Assembly (NCBI GenBank): GCA_937885165.1
Contig: CAKZZJ010000044.1
Coordinates: 1 to 7,284, forward strand
Reading direction: 5' to 3'
DNA: 7,284 nt
From: an uncultured Caryophanales bacterium
GTDB taxonomy: Bacteria; Bacillota_I; Bacilli_A; Acholeplasmatales; Anaeroplasmataceae
Positions 1 through 7,002 of this stretch are shown piece after piece. The position numbers were made by a program, and so were the translations under genes. Every line of letters starts with the position of its first letter. Position 1 is the stretch's first letter. A model generated the notes under the pieces. That model saw only the letters and a program-made list of their open reading frames with translations. It had not been told where the DNA came from and made no database searches.

Positions 1-3000
1 TTTCAAAGATTTTATATATAGAATTTAAATTAATTCTTAAATCTGGAATTATTTTATATTTAACATGTTTTATCTCTTCATTTATTAGATATTCTGCTTT
101 TCTAAATCCCATATTAGAATACTTTTTATTTATGAAAAAATAAGATGGCCTAAAATTAAAGTCAAAAACAATTGTTTTGTTGACAATTATTTTACTTTCA
201 TCTTGTAAATTTTTTAACAATAATTCATAATTATTTTTTCTATTAGAAATATCTTCAGTTAAAATAATATAGCATTTATCAAATTTATCTCCTTCAGTAA
301 TAGTTAAATATTCATTTTTCATCAAAAAATCATTAAAAAAATTTAAAGCTTCAAAAGAAAATGCGATTAACAAAAAAGAATCATAATATTCATAAAAAAT
401 ATTTTTATGAATTTTATGCAAAAAAATCTCATTTAATTTTTCCTTTGGTTCTACTACTTTATTCAAATTCAAAAAAAGCCTGAGAAAAACATCATAAAAA
501 TTGTCATTTGATATAGTGTATTTAGTTTGCGTTTTTTGTGATAGAAAACAGAATAAAGGATAACACTCTTTTGTATGTAAAGATATTAAAGAAGTAAATT
601 CTTTCACTTTTTTTATGAACATATTAGATTCTTTATATTCAAACATGTAATAATTATCTTTTACTGTTCTTATTAAATAAATAAATTTTGGAATATATAT
701 ATCTTTATTTTTAAGAATATAAAGAATAACTTCAATACAAGAACTTAGAATTGACAAAAATTCAAAAATTATTTTACTATAATTTTTGTCTTCTTCTATG
801 TTATAAATATGATAATTTGCAACAGCTATGAATGAATCTGCTATGAATATATCATAGTTATAATATTCATTATCTTGTTCATTTTCATCATTTTCAATTA
901 TATCATTTTCGTTTTTAATATTTTTTGCAATCATGAATATATTATCAATAAGTGAATACATGATTTTTACATATTTTTTCATACTCGGTTCCATTAAAAT
1001 ATTCGTTTCCAAAAAAAACCTATCACAAATGAGTGTGAATTTATATTCTAAGACTGAATCTTTATCCGATGCTAAATCTTCAATAAAAGAAAGGCCTTTA
1101 TTGAATATATTTTCATCATTTTTAAAATACAAAATGACATTCACATACTCAACACCAATATTATTTTTTTTCTTATTTTCATTTATATTATCCATATTTG
1201 AATTAATTTGTGTTGTATTTTCTTGAGAAGATTGACTTACATTTGTTTTATCAAATGATAAAAAAAAAAATAGTTTATTATCATCAAATGTCCTTAATAA
1301 TTTAAAATCATTCTCATTATCACTAATTACAATTAAATTCCAAATTGTTGTCAAATCTTCTAAATAATTCAATAATACATAAAATTTATTTCCATATTGT
1401 TGCTGAAATATCATTTGTTTAATAGCAATTATTCTATTTTTGAGTTTGCTATTTTCATCTTTAATATATACTTGTAAATTTGGGTTATAATTATTAAACT
1501 TTGTTTCCAATATTATTATTCTATGTGCTAATTTATTTTCATCAACAAAATTCACTATTAATCTTGTAAGTAAAGTAAAAATAAAACTGGTTTGATGCGA
1601 TCTAAAATTATTCTGGAATAATCTTATTGTTGAATCATATTGCTTAAATTCTTTTAATATTAAAATAACATCTGTATATTTCTCTAATAAATTTAATATA
1701 TTAGAAATGTGTTTTAGATAATGAAATAGTGTTTTTTCTTTTATAAAAGAAAAATTAAAAAAAATTTGTATTTTTTTATTTTCCCTATTTATTATGCATT
1801 TAAAAACATTAAATTTTATGATTATTGATTTTGGAGATTTTTTAATTTCATGATTCTTAAGGAAAAAAATTAAATAAAAACATAAAATATCAAATTGTGT
1901 GAATAATTCTTTTATTGTTAAAGAATCAAAATTTTTATTTGATTTATCCTTTTTAGCTCTTCTATTGATGAAAAAAGAATCTACTGGCTCTTGAAGATAA
2001 CATGTATTAGAATTGGCTATTAAATCAATATATTTAAAACTCTCAATTTCAACTTGAGCTTTATTTTTAAAATCTGTGAATTTAATGATTAAATCATTGA
2101 TATTAAAACAGGAAAAAATTTGCCTAAAATTTTCTTTTATTAATAAATCTACTGTATCTAAATTTAATTCATTTATAATATTTTCATTAATATCTGTAAA
2201 AATTTGTTTGTTTGATTCATTTTTATTATTAATTTCTATTAACTCTGAAATAGATTCTATTGATAGGTTAATATCTATTTGAATTTTATTTTTGCTTAGT
2301 GTATAAAATGAAAAACATTTTAAATAATTTTGAAATAAAATTATTTTCATATCTGTATTTTCGATTTTACTATTTATCTCATCATCAAATATATAATAAT
2401 TTGGAAGTTCATTTATATAAATATTATTTTTTAATTCATTTTCACTTAACTTATTTGAACTTAAATGGTGGTTTAATTTTCTATTTGATGATAATAACTG
2501 AGTTTTATAATTAAATTTGGCGACATTATTATTTCTTGTAAAAGTAAAATTATTACTATTTCTTGTTTGTTCATTCAAAGATAATTCCTGAAATTGATAT
2601 TTATTGTTAATTAAAGGTAATTTTTTAGGCTTAGGTGGATTAAGATATATATTTACTAATATTTCCATTTGGATATATAATACAAGACTTAAATGAATAT
2701 TTGAAATATATATTTTATTATATAAATTATATTTTTGCAATAAATTTAATAAATTTGATGCTTCATTATCAACTATTATATTTCCATCTAAAGATAAAAT
2801 GTATATCAGTATTATCAAATTATTATAACCTTTATCACCTTTACTTTCCTTATTTTGTTCTATTTTTTCATATAACTTTTCTAATTTATAAGATAATGAT
2901 TCCTTATCATTGACATTTATATTATCTAATGAAATAATAGAAATTTTTTTGTTTAATTGAAAAACATTTATCAAATCTGAATTATCAGACAATTTTAATA

Positions 3001-3571
3001 TTTGTTTGAATGTGGTTAATATATAATTCATCATTATTAGAATATTCAAAAAATTGGTTAATGATATTTTATTTTCAGTATATTCTAAATAAAGATGATA
3101 TAATGATTCAAGATTAATTTTAAATTCGAATTTTAAAATTTGTTTGAGTGATTTCATTAAATCATTATATTTAGCAGAAGCTTCTTTTATTGTTATTGAA
3201 TTATTAAATTCAAAAATATCAATTAAATTAATTTTGTTTTCCATGCTTAATAAAGATAGAATATCAGTATCAATTATTTCTGCTGGTATACCTAAAACTT
3301 CAAGATTATGCTTAATAAGATCTAGATTTTTTTCATTATATCCAGGATTCATTACTACATAAGAAACTTCAAAATTAAAATCAGAATGTTTTTTTAATTC
3401 CTGAAATAATTTCGCAAGCAGCATAGAATCTTTTCCACCGGAAATACATACACAGATGTGATCATTTTCTTTTAACAACTGATATTCTTTTAAAGCCTTT
3501 GTAAACGGTGACCATAATTTTGATCTATATGTTTTGATTATTGTTCTTTCAATTTCAGTAATTTTATCCAT
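1..3571 (-). CDS. Giant TtcA-like PP-loop ATPase with >1,080-residue unknown extension (3' end outside window)
   Basis: The frame starts at ATG 3571-3569, five bases after a GGGGG ribosome site (3577-3581), and stays open for 1190 codons to the left edge. Residues 1-105 read as the N-terminal half of a TtcA-like adenine nucleotide alpha hydrolase: PP-loop SGGKDS at 44-49, then the family-typical MNPGYNEKN (74-82) and LGIPAEIIDTDI (93-104). Known TtcA proteins are about 250-310 residues and thiolate tRNA cytidine 32 using a 4Fe-4S cluster held by a CxxC pair and a later Cys. In this family the PCxxC segment normally follows at once; here no CxxC occurs by residue 1190. Instead there is unrecognised sequence rich in Asn, Ile, Lys, Leu, Phe and Glu, with about 8 Gly and 1 Trp. 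Probable linkers lie at about 312-380 (Asn/Ser-rich after a Pro-Lys patch), 779-804 and 885-906 (acidic). I see no signal peptide, clear membrane segment or intein blocks. Function of the extension is unknown; insertion versus fusion is open. Confidence 0.9.
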   Translation of the reverse strand, partial: MDKITEIERTIIKTYRSKLWSPFTKALKEYQLLKENDHICVCISGGKDSMLLAKLFQELKKHSDFNFEVSYVVMNPGYNEKNLDLIKHNLEVLGIPAEIIDTDILSLLSMENKINLIDIFEFNNSITIKEASAKYNDLMKSLKQILKFEFKINLESLYHLYLEYTENKISLTNFLNILIMMNYILTTFKQILKLSDNSDLINVFQLNKKISIISLDNINVNDKESLSYKLEKLYEKIEQNKESKGDKGYNNLIILIYILSLDGNIIVDNEASNLLNLLQKYNLYNKIYISNIHLSLVLYIQMEILVNIYLNPPKPKKLPLINNKYQFQELSLNEQTRNSNNFTFTRNNNVAKFNYKTQLLSSNRKLNHHLSSNKLSENELKNNIYINELPNYYIFDDEINSKIENTDMKIILFQNYLKCFSFYTLSKNKIQIDINLSIESISELIEINNKNESNKQIFTDINENIINELNLDTVDLLIKENFRQIFSCFNINDLIIKFTDFKNKAQVEIESFKYIDLIANSNTCYLQEPVDSFFINRRAKKDKSNKNFDSLTIKELFTQFDILCFYLIFFLKNHEIKKSPKSIIIKFNVFKCIINRENKKIQIFFNFSFIKEKTLFHYLKHISNILNLLEKYTDVILILKEFKQYDSTIRLFQNNFRSHQTSFIFTLLTRLIVNFVDENKLAHRIIILETKFNNYNPNLQVYIKDENSKLKNRIIAIKQMIFQQQYGNKFYVLLNYLEDLTTIWNLIVISDNENDFKLLRTFDDNKLFFFLSFDKTNVSQSSQENTTQINSNMDNINENKKKNNIGVEYVNVILYFKNDENIFNKGLSFIEDLASDKDSVLEYKFTLICDRFFLETNILMEPSMKKYVKIMYSLIDNIFMIAKNIKNENDIIENDENEQDNEYYNYDIFIADSFIAVANYHIYNIEEDKNYSKIIFEFLSILSSCIEVILYILKNKDIYIPKFIYLIRTVKDNYYMFEYKESNMFIKKVKEFTSLISLHTKECYPLFCFLSQKTQTKYTISNDNFYDVFLRLFLNLNKVVEPKEKLNEIFLHKIHKNIFYEYYDSFLLIAFSFEALNFFNDFLMKNEYLTITEGDKFDKCYIILTEDISNRKNNYELLLKNLQDESKIIVNKTIVFDFNFRPSYFFINKKYSNMGFRKAEYLINEEIKHVKYKIIPDLRINLNSIYKIFE

Positions 3572-3587
3572 AATTACCCCCATAATG

Positions 3588-3612
3588 AAAAAAGTTATAG
3601 AGAACTATAACC
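3588..3612 (-). terminator. Rho-independent terminator after khpA
   Basis: Read on the minus strand, GTTATAG (3611-3605) and CTATAAC (3600-3594) pair perfectly around a TTCT loop, followed directly by six T (3593-3588). It lies 12 bases after the khpA stop and ahead of the GGGGG ribosome site of the giant gene. The stem is AT-rich (2 G-C pairs in 7), so it may leak. I found no convincing promoter between it and the giant gene, which leaves read-through as a possible source of that transcript. Confidence 0.7.
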
Positions 3613-3623
3613 TTTCGCATATA

Positions 3624-3875
3624 TTAATTTTCTTCGCTTTCGATATCCAAATGGATTCTTTTTCCTTCCTTAGACGCACCAGCATATAAAATAGTTCTAA
3701 TAGCTTTGGCAATAGCTCCGCCTTTGCCTACAACACGGCCAAAGTCAGCTTTATTAACTAAAACCTTATATTCTAAATCATCTGAATCGTCATTAACTTT
3801 CTCAACTTTAACATCTTGAGGGTACGCAACTAAAGGAAGAACTAAGCTTTTAATTAATTCTTCATAATTGATCAT
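3624..3875 (-). CDS. khpA: KH-domain RNA-binding protein KhpA (YlqC family)
   Basis: This 83-residue protein is a single KH domain of the usual KhpA length. The RNA-binding GxxG loop is G50-K-G-G53 within the GRVVGKGG segment, followed by an AIAKAIRTIL helix typical of the family. In other Firmicutes KhpA binds RNA, often as a dimer or with KhpB, and affects cell size and division; that is family knowledge. The ribosome site AGGAGGG (3880-3886) lies 4 bases before ATG 3875-3873. It overlaps the TAG stop of rpsP, so the two genes are very likely translationally coupled. Pairing with rpsP is the usual context. The common continuation to rimM and trmD is absent: a terminator follows within 12 bases. 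The product ends with an acidic ESEEN tail. Confidence 0.95.
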   Translation of the reverse strand: MINYEELIKSLVLPLVAYPQDVKVEKVNDDSDDLEYKVLVNKADFGRVVGKGGAIAKAIRTILYAGASKEGKRIHLDIESEEN

Positions 3876-3884
3876 ATGACCCTC

Positions 3885-4118
3885 CTATTTAACGTTTTTA
3901 AGTAATCTTTTTACAGTGTCACTAACCTGTGCGCCTTTTGCAACCCATGCGTTAACTTTTTCTACATCAACTACTACAGTAGCTGGTTCAGTTGTAGGAA
4001 TATATGAACCTAATATTTCAAGGAATTTACCATCACGTGGGCTTCTTGAGTCAGCTGCAACAATACGATATTTTGGAGCCTTGTGTGCACCAAATCTTTG
4101 TAGTCTAATTTTAACCAT
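3885..4118 (-). CDS. rpsP: 30S ribosomal protein S16
   Basis: S16 is a small-subunit protein that contacts 16S rRNA and helps assembly of the 5' domain. The 77 residues carry the family signature from the start: [19 protein letters not shown], then [18 protein letters not shown], a central [15 protein letters not shown] helix, and SDTVKRLL near the C-terminus. The length is slightly short of the common 80-90 but complete, since many S16 proteins differ only in the tail. AAAGGAGAC (4125-4133) is a strong ribosome site 6 bases before ATG 4118-4116. The GC content and regular codon use contrast strongly with the giant gene downstream. It is the first gene of a two-gene operon with khpA, driven by the consensus promoter at 4148-4176. 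Confidence 0.97.
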   Translation of the reverse strand: MVKIRLQRFGAHKAPKYRIVAADSRSPRDGKFLEILGSYIPTTEPATVVVDVEKVNAWVAKGAQVSDTVKRLLKNVK

Positions 4119-4147
4119 AATAATGTCTCCTTTACAAACTCGAAGGT

Positions 4148-4176
4148 ATTATATATGAAAATAAAAAGGCTGTCAA
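4148..4176 (-). promoter_or_regulatory. Consensus sigma-A promoter of rpsP-khpA
   Basis: On the minus strand, TTGACA (4176-4171) is followed by a 17-base spacer and TATAAT (4153-4148). Both boxes match the housekeeping consensus in all six positions. Transcription should begin near 4141, giving a leader of only about 20-25 bases that contains the ribosome site. The -35 box lies inside the 3' arm of the psd terminator. Such strength suits a ribosomal protein operon. The leader is too short for an S16-type autoregulatory structure. Confidence 0.93.
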
Positions 4177-4194
4177 GCATTTTTTCTTGACAGC
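4158..4194 (-). terminator. Rho-independent terminator of the flippase-pssA-psd operon
   Basis: Read on the minus strand, GCTGTCAAG (4194-4186) pairs over nine bases with CTTGACAGC (4177-4169) across an 8-base AAAAAATG loop. A C and a T-rich tract (4167-4158: five T, one A, four T) follow. The first stem base is the last base of the psd TAG stop codon, so there is no spacer. The 3' arm includes the -35 box of the rpsP promoter, so the end of one operon and the start of the next share the same bases. Confidence 0.88.
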
Positions 4195-5048
4195 TATAAA
4201 ATTTCTCCGATTTTTTCTCCTAAATGCACCCTTGTCTCATCATTATTCTTGGTATTTAGTAAAATATCATCATCTATTTTAATGTTATCTTTAACTAATA
4301 ATACAATTGTTGAACCACCAAATTCAAAGTAGCCCTTTTCTTCTCCTCTTTTGAATTCATATTCTTGATGATGATTCACTATTTTTCCAACAACTATCGC
4401 ACCAACTTCAATCATGACCACTTTACCTAAATTATCACAGTTAAGTGTGGTATATTCTCTTGAATTTGTCTTATAAAAATTATATTTTTCTAAGGCGATA
4501 GGATTAACTGTATGAAGCGTACCTTTTATTTTTATATTTTTCCCTTTTGAACCGGAATCAATATATGAATACCTGTGGTAATCATCAACTGTTAATCTAA
4601 ATATTAATGCATAGCCACCGATAAATTCGTTGGCCAATTCTTCATTTTTGATTAAATCAGAAGTTTTATAATATGAATCCTTGATTTTAAAAACTGAATT
4701 TTCTTCAATTTTGAAAGCCTGAAGTTTAGAATCACACGGTGCGATTAAATCTTTAGGTTTTTCATCAATAATTCTTTTTCCTGGCTTTATTTTTCTGATA
4801 AAAAAATCATTATAAGATTTAACATTATCGATTTCATAATCATTTACATCAATATTTGCTTCCTCAATAAATTTAGGAATCCTTTTTTTACTTATTCTTG
4901 TTTTTAAAAAGGCTCCTATCATTTTTGATATAAATCTTCTAGTTATTAATTTTAATATTAATCTTCCAAAAAAAGTATTGTATAAAAATTTTTGATTTTT
5001 AGATACAACTACTTCTTTTTTTTCATCACTATTTCTATATATTATCAT
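4194..5048 (-). CDS. psd: Phosphatidylserine decarboxylase proenzyme
   Basis: Psd converts phosphatidylserine to phosphatidylethanolamine at the membrane and makes its pyruvoyl cofactor by self-cleavage. The 284 residues fit the clostridial-type enzymes. Likely catalytic residues are D106 in the APCDSK segment, H158 in RLTVDDYHRYSY and S246 in FGGSTIVLL. Cleavage is expected between G245 and S246, leaving an alpha chain of 39 residues that starts with the serine that becomes pyruvoyl. The site reads GGST rather than the LGST of E. coli, a variant I recall from Firmicutes enzymes. GTLHTVNPIAL and VGAIVVGKI are further family segments. There is no strong hydrophobic anchor, so membrane contact is probably through the basic N-terminal third (residues 20-60). 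Its ATG shares ATGA with the pssA stop and has no clear ribosome site of its own, so translation is probably coupled to pssA. Confidence 0.95.
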   Translation of the reverse strand: MIIYRNSDEKKEVVVSKNQKFLYNTFFGRLILKLITRRFISKMIGAFLKTRISKKRIPKFIEEANIDVNDYEIDNVKSYNDFFIRKIKPGKRIIDEKPKDLIAPCDSKLQAFKIEENSVFKIKDSYYKTSDLIKNEELANEFIGGYALIFRLTVDDYHRYSYIDSGSKGKNIKIKGTLHTVNPIALEKYNFYKTNSREYTTLNCDNLGKVVMIEVGAIVVGKIVNHHQEYEFKRGEEKGYFEFGGSTIVLLVKDNIKIDDDILLNTKNNDETRVHLGEKIGEIL

Positions 5049-5677
5049 ATCATATAAATTATATTGACTACTATGCTTGCTACAGTTATTAATGCGCCTA
5101 CAATTGATAAGATAATAATAGATACCTTATGAGGTTTAGGTACTTTTATTTTAATTACAAATAAGAAAGCAAGAACACCAAGTGCTACTGCATAATAAAT
5201 ATAAAAATAAGAAACGAAAGGTCTTAAAACACAAAGTCCAGAAAGTATAAGTGAAGACATAGTAATAGGCATACCATAATAGAATGTCTGCTTTTCTTCT
5301 TGTACACCATAAAATACATTAAGTTCTATTACATTAAAATATGCAAGCCTTATAAAACCGCCTAAAATGAACATTACGAAAATAGGAATAAAATAGTATG
5401 CATCCATTCCCAAGGAATATCCGATACATGCCGGAAGTACTCCGAAACAAATGACATCAGATAAGGAATCTATATTGATACCATAACTCTTTTCATCATT
5501 AGTTCTATCTTTTTTAGTTCTTGCTACTTTACCATCAAATAAATCTAATAATCCAGCTGTAAGTAAACATATTATTGCAATAAAAGGATTACCTTTTAAT
5601 GCAAAAAATATACCGGTTGCCCCACTAGCAAGCCCTAGATATGTCAGTATTACAGTATAATTATAATATCCAATCAT
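5045..5677 (-). CDS. pssA: CDP-diacylglycerol--serine O-phosphatidyltransferase
   Basis: PssA joins serine to CDP-diacylglycerol, releasing CMP and giving phosphatidylserine, the substrate of the adjacent psd. The 210-residue protein is mostly membrane segments (about six to eight). The CDP-alcohol phosphotransferase signature is complete: D45, D48-G49, A52-R53, G66, D70 and D74. The stretch between A-R and G is 12 residues rather than the textbook 8. It is filled by TKKDRTNDEKSY, and similar longer loops occur in Firmicutes PssA proteins as I recall them. YGMPITMSS (134-142) and the N-terminal NYTVILTYL also fit PssA. PgsA is the main alternative, but these segments and the psd partner argue against it. 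GGAG (5693-5696) lies within the end of the upstream gene, 15 bases before the ATG, which is a long spacing. An in-frame TAA (5684-5686) excludes an earlier start. Confidence 0.95.
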   Translation of the reverse strand: MIGYYNYTVILTYLGLASGATGIFFALKGNPFIAIICLLTAGLLDLFDGKVARTKKDRTNDEKSYGINIDSLSDVICFGVLPACIGYSLGMDAYYFIPIFVMFILGGFIRLAYFNVIELNVFYGVQEEKQTFYYGMPITMSSLILSGLCVLRPFVSYFYIYYAVALGVLAFLFVIKIKVPKPHKVSIIILSIVGALITVASIVVNIIYMI

Positions 5678-5686
5678 TTTATTTTA

Positions 5687-6889
5687 TTAATTCTCCTTTT
5701 TTCTACTGGATTTAACCATTGTGCTAATATGCTTATATATAAATATCAGCATTGTAACCAAAAGAGGAATATAAAAGCTTAGTGCTCTTGTAACAATAAG
5801 CACTGAACCTACCATTATTTCCGTCTCATAAATTATTTCATATAATTGTATATACAGAAGTTCAGAAATTCCAACACCACCTGGGAATGGAAGTGAATCA
5901 ACGGATAAAGCTATAATTACTTGAATAGCCATCATTTCAAAATAGCCATGACCAACAAGATCAGGATAAGGTCTTAGGAATGATAAATAAACACAATAAG
6001 TCATTGAGAACATAGCCATTCTCTGAATTAGATTAGCTAAAAATGCTAAAAAGAATTTGCCTTTATGTGCTTTTATCAGATTAGCTGCCTTTTCATAATC
6101 ATTCATTTTTTCTTCAACTAAAGCCAAAACTAAATCCAAATTCTTAACTATTTTCATCTTATGTAATAATCTGATAATTTTTTCCATAAGGTTCTGGACC
6201 GCTCTTCTTTTAAATGCACCCAAGAAACACATTATTACAATAAATAAATTAAACGCAAAACCTAAAAAGAATAATATGGCTATTAAAGGTGTCGCAAGAA
6301 TATAGCCTGGATAAGCAATTAAAGCAACGATTGATAAAATCATTAATACAATCTTGAATAACGCAGTATTCATAAGTAAAATGATTGTCGTTTCTGCGAT
6401 AGGAACCCCATCTTTTTTCATATAATACATTACCATTGGCTGTCCGCCTGTAGCACTAGGTGTTACTGCACAGAAAAAATAATCTATCGCTGAATATTCA
6501 ACATTATGCCATAAGCTCTCATTTAAATTTATGGTTTTTAGCAATATCTTCATAGCAATTGCTTCAAACAATATGTATATAAAGATCATTGCCACGCCTA
6601 GAATCAAAAACCAATAATTTAAAGAACCGACAATTTCCATCATTTCACCGAAATTATAACGGGTAGCTAAAAGAATGATTGTCGTAACAACAAGGGCAAT
6701 TAAAAATAAAATACTCAAAACATATTTTAAATTTTTTCTTTTTAATTTTGGTTTTTTATTTTCAACCTTTTCTTCGATTTCTGTTATTTCAACTATAGGT
6801 TCAATATTTTTTTCTTCCAAATTAGGAATATTTTCTTTATTTAATTCTTCAGTATCTAAATTTGAGTTTTCATTCATCTTTTCAATCAT
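5687..6889 (-). CDS. Flippase-like integral membrane protein (LPG_synthase_TM / YbhN / UPF0104 family)
   Basis: This polytopic protein of 400 residues has a charged N-terminal cytoplasmic segment of about 50 residues (Glu/Asn-rich, then a Lys-rich patch) followed by about eight hydrophobic segments. Two family hallmarks are visible: TPSATGGQPMVMYYMKKDGV near the third segment, and LPFPGGVGISE near the seventh. The family is the membrane domain of MprF, which flips lysyl-phosphatidylglycerol. The soluble aminoacyl-transferase domain of MprF is absent here, so it is not a lysyl-PG synthase. Its place ahead of pssA and psd suggests work on phosphatidylserine or phosphatidylethanolamine, but that is inference. 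The start is ATG 6889-6887, 5 bases after AGGTGG. The longer frame from GTG 6898 would begin inside that ribosome site. It is the first gene of the operon, with a 9-base gap to pssA. Confidence 0.88.
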   Translation of the reverse strand: MIEKMNENSNLDTEELNKENIPNLEEKNIEPIVEITEIEEKVENKKPKLKRKNLKYVLSILFLIALVVTTIILLATRYNFGEMMEIVGSLNYWFLILGVAMIFIYILFEAIAMKILLKTINLNESLWHNVEYSAIDYFFCAVTPSATGGQPMVMYYMKKDGVPIAETTIILLMNTALFKIVLMILSIVALIAYPGYILATPLIAILFFLGFAFNLFIVIMCFLGAFKRRAVQNLMEKIIRLLHKMKIVKNLDLVLALVEEKMNDYEKAANLIKAHKGKFFLAFLANLIQRMAMFSMTYCVYLSFLRPYPDLVGHGYFEMMAIQVIIALSVDSLPFPGGVGISELLYIQLYEIIYETEIMVGSVLIVTRALSFYIPLLVTMLIFIYKHISTMVKSSRKKEN

Positions 6890-6894
6890 AAAAA

Positions 6895-6900
6895 CCACCT
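6895..6900 (-). promoter_or_regulatory. Ribosome binding site that decides the flippase-gene start
   Basis: AGGTGG on the minus strand lies five T bases before ATG 6889. The reading frame extends three codons further to a GTG at 6898-6896, but that GTG is part of this site and has no purine-rich sequence at a suitable distance of its own. The shorter 400-residue product is therefore preferred. Confidence 0.75.
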
Positions 6901-6909
6901 GACTTTTTT

Positions 6910-6938
6910 ATTTTAGCATAGTTTAAGCCAACTTTCAA
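6910..6938 (-). promoter_or_regulatory. Promoter of the flippase-pssA-psd operon
   Basis: On the minus strand TTGAAA (6938-6933) and TAAAAT (6915-6910) are separated by 17 bases, and a TG one base before the -10 box makes it an extended -10. Each box matches the sigma-A consensus in five of six positions. The start should fall near 6903, leaving almost no leader before the AGGTGG ribosome site. Confidence 0.82.
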
Positions 6939-6983
6939 TTATTATAAAGTTTTTGCAAAATTTAAGTATGATTTTTTATAAAA

Positions 6984-7002
6984 TTAATTGTAAAACAATT
7001 AA
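6984..7002. repeat. Perfect inverted repeat between divergent promoters
   Basis: TTAATTG (6984-6990) and CAATTAA (6996-7002) form a 7-base perfect inverted repeat around TAAAA. It covers the -35 region of the plus-strand promoter, where a repressor would act. In DNA this AT-rich a 7-base repeat can arise by chance, and no regulator gene is visible, so an operator role is only a possibility. Confidence 0.35.

Noticed and set aside
1950..2005. A CYL...AKK...SNK...NFD series near residues 524-549 of the giant protein that loosely matches the PCYLCARMRRG...GHHFDD part of TtcA.
   Set aside because: The second Cys, the Arg-rich part and GHH are missing, five residues must be gapped, and matches on Lys/Asn/Phe/Asp are expected by chance in such biased sequence. 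The TtcA consensus used was from memory.
1980..2010. NTCYLQ at residues 522-527 resembles the Cys box of ubiquitin-specific proteases (GNTCYxNS).
   Set aside because: The flanking Gly and the following Asn-Ser are absent, and no matching His box was seen downstream.
3080..3120. INLxS(L/I)Y recurring at residues 152-158 and 1180-1186, suggesting repeat units.
   Set aside because: Only two short copies in Ile/Asn/Leu/Ser-rich sequence about 1,030 residues apart; chance is sufficient without a self-alignment.
1..3256. Intein inside the TtcA-like domain.
   Set aside because: I saw no N-terminal splicing block, no LAGLIDADG or HNH endonuclease motif, and it is already more than twice a usual intein length at the window edge.
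933..3362. Short plus-strand open frames of 68-97 codons across the left half.
   Set aside because: They lie antisense to the giant gene, lack good ribosome sites and read as low-complexity Phe/Leu/Ile-rich sequence; they are shadows.
1..3571. Pseudogene or non-coding AT-rich DNA on the left.
   Set aside because: 1190 codons without a stop in about 15% GC DNA, with a good ribosome site and start, cannot be decay or spacer.
3916..4158. Plus-strand open frame of 80 codons opposite rpsP.
   Set aside because: It is the antisense shadow of the strongly conserved S16 gene and overlaps that gene's promoter.
6890..6898. GTG start at 6898 for the flippase-like gene.
   Set aside because: The GTG lies inside the AGGTGG ribosome site that fits ATG 6889 at a five-base spacing.
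6675..6902. Plus-strand open frame of 75 codons.
   Set aside because: It is antisense to the N-terminal coding part of the flippase-like gene and has no ribosome site or family resemblance.
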